Source: Dromaius novaehollandiae
Lineage: Eukaryota > Chordata > Aves > Casuariiformes > Dromaiidae
Reading direction: 5' to 3'
DNA: 64,000 nt
Assembly: GCF_036370855.1 (NCBI RefSeq)
Contig: NW_026991398.1
Coordinates: 1,798,001-1,862,000 of the forward strand
Shown here: positions 8,831-20,393 of the stretch, piece by piece
Numbering within the stretch: position 1 is the stretch's first letter
Layout: each line of letters begins with the position of its first letter
Made by a program: the position numbers and the translations under genes
The notes under the pieces: generated by a model
What the model saw: only the letters and a program-made list of their open reading frames with translations
Told to the model about the DNA's origin: nothing
Databases searched by the model: none

Positions 8831-11830
8831 TCTATGTGCATTTGTGTATATTTGGGCTACAGGACCTCAGCTGTGGCACCAGGGCTGAGTGCAGACTTGC
8901 CACAGTGAAACCTGTTCCCCAGAGCCAAGGACACCATGTATTCAATGGCCCCACTTCAGAACAGAGACCTGCTGGTGTAGATAGCAGATGGCGATACAAT
9001 GATGATATGAGGCACCCACTAAGAGAGCAAACCCCGCAGTACCCAAGGCCAGGGAGAAACAGAGCTGGGCCATGCAGCTGTGGCAGGAGAGGTGTTGTGT
9101 ACCCAAGATGACTTTGCAGCACCTTGGGGCCTGTGATAGAAGTTACCAGATGTCCAGGAAGGACAAGGTGCCACTGTGAAGGTCCTTGGGCCTGAACAGC
9201 CTGCAATCTAGCCACGCTGTAGCTGCATCATTAGTATGGTCCCGGTTCACATAACTGGGGGGTGAGAAAAGCTTTAGGGAGAGGAGAACTAGATGGATTT
9301 GGGAGTGCAGGAGTATGTGTGGAGACCTTGGTGCAATGTGCCTTCCATCTTTGCAGCATGCTTGGATGTAGACATGACAGACTTTGCCTAAAGGCAGTGG
9401 TGGGAATCCCTTGCTTGGGAAGAGGTAGGAGAGTCGAGATGCCCTGGGGTGTTTGTCCAGCTACCACTCCAGAGTGGCATGATTTTCCTGTAGGTCCTGA
9501 GCTGTATCTGCTAGAAACATGGTGGTTGTGCTGGACACCCCATGCATGTGACATGGCCCTGCAGGCCTATTGTCATTGCATTAAACCAAGTGTCTGCACT
9601 GAATTACATCAGCTGTTTGCAACATCAGGATCTGCACAGGTCTCAGCTTCAGGGTGAGCGGAGCTCTTGCAGTAGTAGGTAGCTAGTGTCATTTGGAATG
9701 GCCAAGGAGATTCTCCACCTGGCAGCTGATGCCCCAGAAAGATGTGGGTTTCAGAGCTGTTACATCAGAGCAAGGAGACATGTCTTGGACCACCTCTGAC
9801 ACTTCCAATGTCAGAAGCTGTTTGCATATGAACAACTGACTCCCACCCTCCATCTCCACTGATTACAATGGGAGCTTAGACAAGAAGCAGACAGTCACAC
9901 TCTGCACCCCAAAACCTGGGCAAGGGGAATCCCACCTCCTGTGAGTCTGTGGAGTGCACAAGAGGGAACTGAATCCTACTACATCCCAGGAGCTTCCGAA
10001 TCAGTATTTAATGCCTAGCTTGACACCTCAAAACCAATTGCTAAGACATGAATAAATGAACTCCCTTCTTGTCCCTGCCTAGGTGTCCTGTCTTCTTATG
10101 GGATGGGAGCAGGCCCTTCCAGAGTGGGACATTTCCACCTCTCCCAGATAACCATCTTCTGATGAGACAAACTGAAACGCTGAACTCAGTCTCTCTCCCC
10201 TGTTTAGGGAGGGACCATCGGTGATTATGTTAGTCTACTTCAAAGGGCATTTTCCAAAGGGTGACCACACGGTCTTTCAGGAGATGTCAGCCCTGGAGCC
10301 CTGGGAACTTCCTGAAGGTGCACAGGGCACAGAGAAAGTCACATCTTCAGCTGGGCCTGGCTCCTGGGACTGCAGGAGCCCATGGCAACCTGGCAGGCGC
10401 TGCAGAGAGACAGCTCTGTCCTGGTGCAGCTCCTCTTAAAGGAGCAGCAAGACTCAGGGTGCTGCCTGCAGGCACCAGGATGAGAGGAGCGGCTCAGAAG
10501 CTAAAGACAGTCAGCAACAGGAGGACAGCTGAGAGCAGCACACTCTGAGCAGAAATCCTCACTGCCCTTGACACAGTAAGTCTCTGGCTGCAGGGCAATG
10601 CTGCTGTGGTTCCCAGAGGTTTCTTCTGCAGCTGGCACCTTCCAGAGCTGAAAGGGTCTGTCAGGGTGACTCTCCCAGCTTCTCCTGTTTGGAGCAGGTG
10701 GTGCTTTACAGCAGGGATTAGCTTCCACACTATCACAGGGACAGGGCATCATGGCTACCTTCTCCCAGGAACAGTGCATGGGTGTGAAGCCAGGGAGTGC
10801 ACCCAGGTCTGCCCAATGCTGCATTTCAGAGCAGTGTCCCTGTGCCCCAGGGTGCTGTGTGCCCAGGGCAGTGACTCTACTGCCTGCGAGGGTCAGCACT
10901 CAGCCTGTGCCAGCACCCTGTGGTGCTGCAGGGAGAAGCTGTGGGTGGAAGGAGTGACCCGCGTCAGAGCAGGTTCCTTCTCCTGTTGAGAGGGTGCTGC
11001 ATGGCTCAGGGCTGATCTCAGCTCCAGCTCACCCCCAGGACATTTTCTGAAGGGGACTTTTCCAGAGGAAGGTATATGCTGGTCAAACCTGCAAAGGGCA
11101 GAGCTTTCCTGCCTGAGTCTGCGCTTTATCTCCCCATCCTTTGACAGGGCTGGAATGGAAACAGAGTTGTGTAGTTTAGAAAAGAAACTCTAACTCCTGA
11201 TCTGTTTACAGTGAGAGAGCAAAAGGTCTGCAAGGAACCTCAGCAAATCCCTCCAGCCACCCCTCTGCCTATGAGCAGCACCACCATAATCTTTATTAGC
11301 CTCCTCAGGGTTGGTCTGAGCTGCTCCTTAGCACCTGCAAACCTGAAGGTATCTGCCCCTGGGACAGTGCCAGGCAGCAGCAGGATGATGCATGAAAGAG
11401 AGGAAACTTCTCACAGGAAAGGCTGTGGGAGGGTGGATGTGGGCAATTCCCTGACAGCTTCTGCAATGCAGATGCCTTCCCCTGAGCCAGCCCCTGTGTC
11501 TCCTCTGCCGCCTACCAGAGCCTCTGCCCTCAAGGCCACAGCATCCAGGGCAGGAGACACCTCCTTTGCAGTCCAGGCTCCAGGAGAGCAGATGTGCATC
11601 TCTCCTGTAGGTGCCCATTTTACCACTGCTTGACAGAGGGGCTGAGAGCAAAACTTCCTCTGCAGGGGGATGTGCACAGCTGAGTAAGATGCAGGCTTTC
11701 CTGCGTGCCCATCTGGAGGTGTTTGCATGGGAGTGAGGGGTCCCAGACCCCTTCTAGCCTGTGGGTCTTTGGGCCATGCAGTCTGTAGGGCTGGGGAATG
11801 CGCCAAGTCTCCCTAAGGAGACATCCCCTT
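8830..11830 (+). repeat. Upstream region of OR unit A (duplicated)
   Basis: This stretch is shared by all four OR units: 8840-9660 matches 41690-42500 (+) and, inverted, about 23560-24300 and 56040-56910. The part at 10200-11000 matches 43060-43860, and 11330-11700 matches 44190-44690. No long conserved reading frame was found in it. It may hold non-coding 5' exons or a receptor promoter, but nothing in the sequence decides this. Confidence 0.65.
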
Positions 11831-13180
11831 TTGGGCGATGCACTAACCCAAACACTTTTGCCCCTCAGGATTCTCTAGTAATGCAAAAAGCCAAGGATTT
11901 CTGTCCCTTCAATAGATGTGCCCCATGTGTGGTGGGCAAGCCCCTCTGCTACAGCCCTTCTTCTGCAGAATGGGTTGTGAGGATGTTGCAGACCCCTTCC
12001 CAGTTATGAGTAGGCTTAATCGGAGAGAGGATGTGGACACACAGCTTGTCTGTACCCCCTGCCCCACAACCCCTATTGTGGCTGCAGGTGTGGTGCGGGT
12101 GGTAAACTGATGTGAGGGTAGGATCTATCTTAGTGGAACGGGGACCTCTGCAATGGGTCCTGTAACCCCTGCCTTCATGGGCCTGTTTTCCTCCCTTGCA
12201 CTGAGTGGGAGCTGATGGTGAATGATTTGGATACAGACAACTGTTCAGAAGGGTGAAAGAGGAGGAGATGAATTCCTCCCAGGGTTCTTCTCTTGCAGAG
12301 GCTGATGGGCTGGATGCTAATGTCATTTGTCCCTGCAGGACTTGGAGAGTATTCCCATGGGATCACTGCATGAAATCCCCCTCACTCAGCTCAGGGCATC
12401 CACCCCAGAAACAGCTCCCCCCAAACACATGTTGCTGTTTGCTCTCTCCATGTACCCAGTGTGGCAGAGCACATGGTGAGAGCTAAGGAACTGAAGTTAC
12501 AGGTGAGTTTCAAATATGAAAAGTCAGTTTTGTTCTGGAGTCATGCTTGTGGTTTGGCTGGGTACCAGGGCTACGCTTGTGTGCACACCCAGAGCACTTC
12601 GGTCATTAGCTCCTTGCCTGGCCTGAGAATTTCCTGGCCAGTCATCTGCACAGATGAGAGAATAGGTTGTCATGAGACAGTGGACCACCAAGAAACTAGG
12701 TGATTGACTGGACCTAGGCAATTAAGTATTTGACCAAGAGTTATGGCAGCCCTGCAGGTGGGAATTTCCAAAGGTTCTAGAAATTCCCCTGTGGCAAATC
12801 CTGCTGTGTCTAGTCCATTTTGTATGCTGAAATGTGTTGATAATCATCTTGGGTGGAGTGTCCCGAAGTGTCCTTGCTGCAGAAGTGATCTGATTGTGCA
12901 TGGCTAAGACATTTGTAAATAGTCAAATACAAAGTGTTCCTGCAGTAATTGTCACATACTCTGAGCTTAAGGTGTATCAATAGCAATGAATTATGCATGT
13001 GCTGGGTGGTCACGTGGGTCCCCAGCCAACGGGAGTAGAACTGAGCCAAACAGGGGTTCAGGAGTCTCACCTAATCCCGCTGACAGCACTGCAAGGACAC
13101 GTTGTCACTGCACAATGACGGACCATCCTGTTTTGATTCTGAGTGTGTGTGTAACAAGCAGGGCTGACTCCTCTGGAGCC
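11830..13180. other. Segment present only in unit A upstream of the receptor
   Basis: In units B, C and D the matching place holds another sequence (for example 44780-45400 and its inverted matches near 20640-21220 and 53080-53650). Here that is replaced by about 1.3 kb that I do not recognise, with AT-rich parts at 12780-12990. It may be an insertion or a recombination breakpoint. No gene was recognised. Confidence 0.4.
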
Positions 13181-13372
13181 CGTGGACAGAGGACCCTGTT
13201 CCCCATGGCAGACTCAGAAAGCACAGACTAGAGCAGAAGTAGAGGAGGTGAAGGAAGGTCCTCCTGGTAAGGAGAAAGGACATGTGGGGAGTTGCTCTGA
13301 GAAATGCTGTGGGTTTTGTTCCAAGTCAGTCCTAACTTGTCAATGTCTTTTCCCCCCTGGACATTCTCCCAC

Positions 13373-13374
13373 AG
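13373..13374 (+). promoter_or_regulatory. Predicted 3' splice site before OR A coding exon
   Basis: A pyrimidine-rich tract (TCTTTTCCCCCCTGG..TTCTCCCACAG) ends in AG 15 bases before the CTG codon at the usual start position. All four receptors have such an acceptor just upstream, as is usual for OR genes with non-coding 5' exons. The other three are at 20392-20393 (-), 45651-45652 (+) and 52825-52826 (-). Confidence 0.6.
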
Positions 13375-13388
13375 CCCAGAGGCAGCAA

Positions 13389-14324
13389 CTGTCTAACAGC
13401 AGCTCACTCAGCAAGTTCCTCCTCCTGCCGTTCTCTGACACACAGGAGCTGCAGCTCTTGCACTTCTCGCTCTTCCTGGGCATCTACCTGGCTGCCCTCC
13501 TGGGCAACGGCCTCATCATCACAGCCATAGCCTGCTACTACCGCCTCCACACCCCCATGTACTTCTTCCTCCTCAACCTCTCCCTCCTGGACCTTGGCTC
13601 CATCTCCACCACTGTCCCCAAATCCATGGCCAATTCTCTGTGGGACACCAGGGCCATTTCCTTCTCAGGATGTGCTGCCCAAGTCTTTTTGTTTCTCTTC
13701 TTAATTTCAGCAGAATATTTCCTTCTTACAATCATGGCCTACGACCGCTTTATTGCCATCTGCAGACCCCTGCACTACAGCATGCTCATGGACAGCAGAG
13801 CTTGTGTCAAAATGGCAGCAGCTGCCTGGGGCAGTGGATTTCTCAATGCTCTCCTGCACACTGCTAACACATTTTCAATACCACTCTGCCAAGGCAACAC
13901 CATGGACCAGTTCTTCTGTGAAGTGCCCCAGATCCTCAAGCTCTCCTGCTCAGGTGCCTACCTCAGGGAAGTGGGGCTTCTTGTGGTTGGTCTTTGTTTA
14001 GCTTTGGGGTGTTTCATTTTCATTGTGGTGTCCTATGTGCAGATCTTCACTGCTGTGCTGAGGATCCCCTCTGAGCAGGGCCGGCACACAGCCTTTTCCA
14101 TGTGCCTCCCTCACCTGGCCGTGGTCTCCCTGTTTCTCAGCACTGGCACGTTTGCCTACCTGAAGCCCCCCTCCATCTCCTCCCCAGCTGTGGATCTGGT
14201 GGTGTCTGTTCTGTTCTCGGTGGTGCCTCCAGCAGTGAACCCCCTCATCTACAGCATGAGGAACAAGGAGCTCAAGGAGGCACTGAGGAATCTGATTCAA
14301 CTGGTACCAGTTCAGCAGCTATAA
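13389..14324 (+). CDS. Olfactory receptor A, OR14-like, start ATG replaced by CTG
   Basis: This is a seven-transmembrane odorant receptor of the avian OR14-like (gamma-c) group, which would signal through the olfactory G protein in sensory neurons. It is one exon, 311 codons from the usual start position. Motifs are an N-terminal NSS glycosylation site, GNGLI in TM1, TPMYFFLLNLS in TM2, MAYDRF at the end of TM3 (the common form is DRY), HTAFSMCLPHL in TM6 and PPAVNPLIYSMRN in TM7. The codon at 13389-13391 that is ATG in the other three copies is CTG. The next in-frame Met is inside TM2, too late to make a receptor. The frame stays open upstream to an ATG at 13182, but that stretch crosses the predicted splice acceptor and looks like intron. 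So this copy is either a very recent pseudogene, starts at CTG, or gets an ATG from an upstream exon. Confidence 0.85.
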   Translation: MSNSSSLSKFLLLPFSDTQELQLLHFSLFLGIYLAALLGNGLIITAIACYYRLHTPMYFFLLNLSLLDLGSISTTVPKSMANSLWDTRAISFSGCAAQVFLFLFLISAEYFLLTIMAYDRFIAICRPLHYSMLMDSRACVKMAAAAWGSGFLNALLHTANTFSIPLCQGNTMDQFFCEVPQILKLSCSGAYLREVGLLVVGLCLALGCFIFIVVSYVQIFTAVLRIPSEQGRHTAFSMCLPHLAVVSLFLSTGTFAYLKPPSISSPAVDLVVSVLFSVVPPAVNPLIYSMRNKELKEALRNLIQLVPVQQL

Positions 14325-15500
14325 GCTGCCCATCCCTCTTTGTAAGTGCCTTGAATTTATCTCAGACAACTCTTGTGCTTTGGGCATTGTATCTGTGATA
14401 ATCAGGCTTGTAGAAATTTTTTTAAATTCCCACTTCTCCAGAGGCACAAACCCAGCCTTTCTGACCCAGAGGCCTTCTGTAAATGTGTCTATCACTGTGT
14501 CAGAGCTGGCCTGTCTCTAATAAAAGGGGATTTCCTCAGTGCAGTGCTTGAAAGTTGCTTTCTTCTTCCAGAGCTGGAGCCAATAATTCACTCAAGGCCT
14601 TTCACCCTGAAAAGGACTGTTGTTTTTCCGGGACTCTTTATGGACTCAAGGCGATGAGCTCATGGGGTGCTGTGTTAGGGAATGAGGGCTGCATTCAGCT
14701 CTCACTTGTGGGTGCCTAGTGCTCCTGGAGGTGCTGAATGGTCAAACAGTTTCTGCATGGGGCTGTCTGCCCTGTGACAGGGCTGGTGACAGATGCCCAC
14801 AGCGGATCCTCTGCCTCTGCAGGCAGAGGGAAGGGAGCCTGGAGAGGGGTTCATGTCACCTTCATTGAAAAACCTTGGGCTGCATCTAGGAACACACCTG
14901 AACACAGCGTCAGCCATTTGAAATGTCCTGTGATTGCTCAGAGCATCATCCACAGCCACAGACCCCTTGGTAGGGGGTTGTCAGGTGCAATGATGCCCAT
15001 CCAGCTGGGTCTGCTTCTCGCCCCAACCACCACGGCCAGTGTGGGATCACCCCGTGGCCCTGGGTCACCACAGCCCGCTCGCTCTGCAGAGCAGCACCAC
15101 CAGCTCTGTGGGGAGCACAGGGGAGGGTGCAGGAGTGGCCGGGCAGGCCAGCAGTGATGCACTCCCTGGGGACAGGCTCTCTGGGGAGCAGGGACCTCCC
15201 TGGAGAAGGGGAAAGGAGCAATTGTGTGCTTGCAAGGAAGAAAAATAGAGAAATCTATTCCCATGTATGTCAACTAAGGGCAGGGGGTGGTGAGCAGAGG
15301 CATTTCTACACCTGCCCTGAGCTGGCTGCCTCCCACCTGCAGTCCATTTTCCTGGACTGGAGAAAAGTGGGGACACACTTCCGCTGCAGAGCTGGTCATG
15401 TGGGGACTTGCTTTAGTTCAACGGAATGACATTCTGAGTGTAGCAGCAGGGCTGGCAGGCACTGATGCCTTCTCCCCCGGTCCAGGAGCTGAGACTGCTC
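14325..15500 (+). repeat. 3' flank of OR unit A, with AATAAA at 14519-14524
   Basis: The flank is shared, inverted, with 18400-19428 (unit B) and 50580-51864 (unit D), and partly with 47880-48500 (unit C). A polyadenylation signal lies about 195 bases after the stop and is conserved as TTTATT on the + strand at 19240-19245 and 51662-51667, which supports its use by the receptor transcripts. No coding sequence was seen. Confidence 0.65.
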
Positions 15501-16360
15501 CCCAGTGCTAAGGGGCTAAAAAGAAAGTTTTCGGTGCAGGGAGAAAGGCAGAGAAATACTGCAAGTCTCCTTCAGGCCAGACGTCATGGGATCTGCTTCT
15601 GAGGGCATTTCAAAGGAGATCATGATGTGACTCAGGTCCCTTGTGAGCCACACATTGGAGGCATCTCATAGTCTTCAGTCACCCAGGACTTTAAGGTCCC
15701 AGAATGAAATCTTTGAGTTCCAGGAAACTCCCCTTTGGTTGGGAGGGGTGTCTCAAATCCTGCTGCCCTCTATCGCACAAGGGGGGCCAGGAAAAGACTC
15801 TCCTTCCCCCAGGTGCCACTGGAAGGAATGGCCTTGCCAGAGAAGGGGGAAAATCTGCCTGTATTTGGAGATGTTTGCCAGTGGGACTCCTGGCCTTCAT
15901 TCCCCCTCTTTTGATTTGTCTCCACTTTCTTCCGCCACTTCTCCCATATGGATTTATTTGACACTGTGAGGTGTGTCCTGGGCACATCATGCCCATGTCA
16001 TGAGCAATCCAAGGAGGCCGTATCCATGGCTCAGGGATCGGGATCCTTGGCAGCTCAGGATGGTCTATCTCTAGATAGGTTAGACAACAAAGATGGATTC
16101 TGTCTCTAAAAAGTCATAATCCTGTCCATGCATCTAGAGATAGAGTAAATAACGGGTCCCCCTGGAGCTGCCTCCCTTAAGCAAGTCTGGGCGCACGTGG
16201 CTCCAGCCGATTGGCAGAAATGCCTAAATCCCCCCACACACACCTTTTTTTTTTTTAAGTTGTTTTAAAACATTTCCAGTACCGGGGACATTGATCATAT
16301 TGTTATCTCAAAGATCAGTAGTCTGCCAGTTCTGCCCTTTCTTTATCCTGCTTCTCTTTG
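15501..16360. other. Spacer at the centre of the A/B inverted pair
   Basis: No gene was recognised. There is a short poly-T run near 16246. It sits close to the axis between the convergent receptors A and B. Confidence 0.4.
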
Positions 16361-16369
16361 GCTGAGGCT

Positions 16370-17280
16370 GCCGGGATATTTCATCTGTCCCACTGCACTC
16401 GCCCTGCTGCCTGTGCTCTTGCTAATACAACGCAGGATGAGGGTGGCTGCCTGTGCTACAGGAGCAGCCTGAGGACTCCCTGTCAACTTGCTGTCCACCA
16501 GGACCTCCAGGTCCTTCCCTGCAGAGCTGCTTTCCAGCCAGGCAGCCCCAGCTTGCCCTGCTACATGGGGTTATCTCATCCCAGGGACAGGACCTGGTTC
16601 AACTCCCATATCACCAGCCTGTCACTGCCCCTTTGCTTAGCAATCCTGCCCTCCAGCAGGTCAACCACTCATAGCAATTTGGCATCATCCATGAACTGGC
16701 TGAGAGTGCACTCCATCCCACCATCTAAATCATTCATAGTGGCAAACACCATTGGCTCCAGTATTGACCTCTGAAGAACATCCCTGGTAACCATTAGTCA
16801 GCTAGACTTTGTATCACTCCACTCGTTGAGCCAGGCGGCCTCCAGCTCATTTCCCACACCCTCCATTGCTTGCTCCTCCATCCCACAGCTCCCCAGTTTG
16901 GCTACAAAGATGTCATGGAAGACCATGTCAAAGACCTTCCTAAATTCAAGGTGTACAGCATGCACTGCACTCCCCTTGTCCACACAGCCAGTCGTCCCAC
17001 CACAGAAGGCAGTCAGATTGGCCAGGCACAGTTTGCCCTCGATGACTTCAGGCTGGCTGTTCCCAAGGCCTTCGTGTGGCTGGAATGAACTCACAGAAAG
17101 GTCTGCTTCCCAGGGACTGAGGTGACTCTGACCAGCCTGTCATTCCCCAGATTCTCTTTCCTGTCCTTCCTGAAGACAGATGTTAAATTTTCCTGTTTTC
17201 CAGTCCTCAGGAACTTCCCCTGATTGCCATGACCTATGGAAGAGGATTGTGAGCAGCCTAGCAATGACCACCAGCTCCCT
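16370..17280 (-). mobile_element. CR1 LINE fragment
   Basis: The + strand shows antisense CR1 ORF2 phrases such as the one near 16487-16530 (TGCTGTCCACCAGGACCTCC) and the RT-region stretch at 16890-17100 (KVFDMVFHDI-like on the - strand). Many stops are present. No intact frame remains. Confidence 0.7.
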
Positions 17281-17510
17281 CAGTAACCTAAGAAATTGCA
17301 ACTCAATACAAGCAAAAGAGGTTTCCTCATGAGGGTGGTCAAAGACTGCACCAAGGGCAGCTATGGGATCTTCACTGCTGCAGATGTTCAGAGTTTACTG
17401 GGACATAGGCCTGAGCAACCTGCTCTAACCTGGCCTGCTTTGTATGAGAGGTTGGACTAGAGACCTCTGGAGGTCCCTTCCCACCTGAATTGCTCTGTGA
17501 TTTCATGCAT
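17281..17510 (+). mobile_element. CR1 LINE 3' end
   Basis: The sequence ends with the CR1 3' signature GGACTAGAGACCTCTGGAGG followed by TCCCTTCCCACC and a degenerate ATTGCTCTGTGATTTC tail. It is in the opposite orientation to the CR1 fragment just upstream, so these are two separate insertions. Confidence 0.75.
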
Positions 17511-19428
17511 GGAAAGACCCCAGCCATAGAGACAGGCTGTGCTTCTCTCGCAGGCTGCCCACCAGCAGAGGACATGGAGAGCCCTTTGCCAGCCCCACAC
17601 TCCCTTGTCCCCCTCCACTTGTGATGTGGGACACAGCCTGGGTCTGGACCAGGCCCACATGAGGTCTCCACTGCCGGCCCTTCCCCTGCAGAGGGAGGAA
17701 ACCCCGACATTCCCGGCATGGAGCTGATGTCAAAACAGCACCTGCAGCCTGACTGGTCTGATGGCCTTGTCCCTCCCAGCACAACCATGGAGTCCCAAGT
17801 GGGGCTGCCCACCCTGCCCCATTATCCCCCCCCCCCACTCCCCGTTACCCCAAGCCCCATCCCAGCCCTGGCACTGGCTGACTGCCCTGACCTGGGGCAG
17901 TTCCAGCTCCCTGAGAGGGAGTGGGGGTGCAGAAGCAGCAGGCTGGGGGGCTGGGCTGCAGGCAGTGATGGCCCTGCCAGTCTGGGAGCTGGGGGGTGCG
18001 GCTGGACCCGCTGCCTGGATGGGGCTGGAGCCCCGGCATGGGGAGAGGCAGGAGGGCCGGAGGCCAGGCAGTGGCTGAGGGGCTGTTCCCACTCCTGCTG
18101 CACTGCTGGTCCCTGTGGTGTGGGGAGAGGGGATAGCAGATGAGGCAGCATGAGGTGGCAGCAGATCAGCAGGGGTGGGGTGCAGTGGGGGCTGCAGCAG
18201 GGGTCGTGGATGGTGCTTGTGCAGCGCAGCGGCACTCACACCACTGCCCGAGCCCCACTGTGGGTACAGCCCTCTCCTGGGGGCAGGGGTGTGTGTCGGC
18301 CACCCCATCAGCCTCCCAGCTGGGACTGGCCCCAGTGGCCCAGGCAGACAGGACAGTGACATCTGTGTCCCTTCTTCCTGTGTCCAGCAGATTCCCTACC
18401 CCCAGGCTGCCTGCAGCCCCCCCATGCCAGCCCCTCTCTCCAGGACAGCATGGGAGTCCCTGTCCTGGGGCTCCTCAGGCAGCTCCTGCTGCCCCAACAT
18501 ACACAGAAACAGATTTCTCTTTCTTGCTTATTCCTCCTTGCAAGCACACAATTGCTCCTTTCCCCTTCTCTAGGGATGTCCCTACTCCAGAGAGAGCCTT
18601 TCCCCAGGGAGTGCATCAGTGCTGGCCTGCCTGGCCATTCCTCGACCTTCCCCTATGCTCCCTGAGGGCCCCGAGCTGGCGGTGCTGCTCTGCAGAGCGA
18701 GCGGGTTGTGGTGCCCCAGGGCCATGGGGTGACTGTGCACTGGCCGTGGTGGTTGGGGTGAGAAGCAGACCCAGCTGGACAGGCACCATTGCACCTGACA
18801 ACCCCCTGCCAAGGGGGTCTGTGGCTGCAGATGATGATCTGAGCAATCACAGGACATTTCAAATGGCTCAGAACCTGTGTTCAGGTGTGTCCCGAGATCC
18901 AGCCCACTGAAGGTGACATGAACCCCTCTCCAGGCTCCCTTCCCTCTGCCTGCAGGGTCCCCACTGTGGGCATCTGTCACCAGCCCTGTCATAGGGCAGA
19001 CAGTCCCAGGCAGACACCGCTTGACCATTCAGCACCTCCAGGAGCACTGGGCACCCACAAGTGAGAGCTGAATGCAGCCCTCATTCCCTAACACAGCACC
19101 CATGAGCTCATCACCTTGAGTCCATGTAGAGTCTGAAAAGGAAGAGGCCTTTTCAGGGTGAAAGTCCTTGAGTGCATTCTTTGCTCCAGCTTTTGGAAGA
19201 AGAAAGCAACTTTCAAGCACTGCACTGAGGAAATCCCCTTTTATTAGGGACAGGCCAGCTCTGACACAGTGACAGACACATTCACAGAAGGCCTCTGGGT
19301 CAGACAGACAGGGTTTGTGCCTCTGGAGAAGTGGGATGAATTTAAATATCTCTGAACAAACATAGGTGCCCAAAGCACAAGAGTTGTCTGAGATAATTAG
19401 AAATCAGCTGTGAAGAGGGATGGGCAGC
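17511..19428 (-). repeat. 3' flank of OR unit B
   Basis: Read on the - strand, 18400-19428 matches the 3' flank of OR A (14325-15500). The GC-richer part at 17740-18480 matches 49290-50560 in unit D. The candidate polyadenylation signal for receptor B is TTTATT (+) at 19240-19245. Long frames on both strands here come from the GC-rich composition and are not thought to be genes. Confidence 0.6.
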
Positions 19429-20364
19429 TTATTCCTGCTGAACTAGTACCAGCTGAATCAGTTTTTTCAAGGCCTCCTTGAGCTCCTTATTCCTCATGCT
19501 GTAGATGAGGGGGTTCACTGCTGGAGGCACCACCGAGTACAGAACAGCCACCACCAGATCCAGAGCTGGGGAGGAGAGGGAGGGGGGCTTCAGGTAGGCA
19601 AACATGCCAGTGCTGACAAACAGGGAGACCACGGCCAGGTGCGGGAGGCACATGGAAAAGGCTTTGTGCCGGCCCTGCTCAGAGGGGATCCTCAGCACCG
19701 CAGTCAAGATCTGCACATAGGACAGCACAATGCAAATGAAACACCCAAAGACTAAACAAAGACTAACCACAAGAAGCCCCAATTCCCTGAGGTAGAAGTC
19801 TGCGCAGGAGAGCTTGAGGATCTGGGGCACTTCACAGAAGAACTGGTTCACTGTGTTGCCTTGGCAGAGTGGTATTGAAAATGTGTTCCCAGTGTGCAGC
19901 ACAGCATAGAGAAAACCACTGGCCCAGGCAGCTGCTGCCATTTTGACACAAGCTCTGCTGTCCATGAGGGTCCTGTAGTGCAGGGGTCTGCAGATGGCCA
20001 TATAGCGGTCATAGGCCATGACTGTGAGGAGAGAATACTCTGCTGTGAGCAAGAAGAGAAACAGAAAGACCTGGGCAGCACATCCTGAGTAGGAAATGGC
20101 CCTGGTGTCCCACAGGGAATTGGCCATGGATTTGGGGACAGTGGTGGAGATGGATCCAAGGTCGAGGAGGGAGAGGTTGAGGAGGAAGAAGTACATGGGG
20201 GTGTGGAGGTGGTGGTTGCAGGCTACGACTGTGATGATGAGGCCGTTGCCCAGGAGGGCAGCCAGGTAGATGCCCAGGAAGAGGGAGAAGTGCAAGAGCT
20301 GCAGCTCCCATGTGTCTGCAAATGCCAGGAGGAGGAACTCGTTGAGGGAGCTGCTGTTGGCCAT
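19429..20364 (-). CDS. Olfactory receptor B, OR14-like, intact
   Basis: This is a complete one-exon odorant receptor of 311 residues, a usual OR length, with ATG at 20362-20364. Visible features, by residue: NSS glycosylation site at 3-5, GN of TM1 at 39-40, PMYFF of TM2 at 56-60, the TM3 Cys 95 that should pair with an extracellular-loop Cys such as 177, MAYDRY at 116-121 for G-protein coupling, KAFSMC at 234-239, and NPLIY in TM7 at 284-288. No stops or frame breaks are present. A predicted splice acceptor (AG at 20393-20392 on the - strand) lies about 28 bases before the ATG. It is convergent with receptor A and is the tandem partner of receptor D, with which it shares DRY and the LVLVQQ tail. 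The ligand is unknown. Confidence 0.95.
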   Translation of the reverse strand: MANSSSLNEFLLLAFADTWELQLLHFSLFLGIYLAALLGNGLIITVVACNHHLHTPMYFFLLNLSLLDLGSISTTVPKSMANSLWDTRAISYSGCAAQVFLFLFLLTAEYSLLTVMAYDRYMAICRPLHYRTLMDSRACVKMAAAAWASGFLYAVLHTGNTFSIPLCQGNTVNQFFCEVPQILKLSCADFYLRELGLLVVSLCLVFGCFICIVLSYVQILTAVLRIPSEQGRHKAFSMCLPHLAVVSLFVSTGMFAYLKPPSLSSPALDLVVAVLYSVVPPAVNPLIYSMRNKELKEALKKLIQLVLVQQE

Positions 20365-20393
20365 TTGATCCCACTGGGCTTTTGGGATTGTCT

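Noticed and set aside
13182-13388. 66-residue N-terminal extension of receptor A
   Set aside because: It lies upstream of a conserved splice acceptor and has no match in the other receptors; likely intron.
17730-18362. 210-codon frame near the A/B centre
   Set aside because: GC-rich artefact overlapping frames on the other strand; the matching part of unit D does not keep it.
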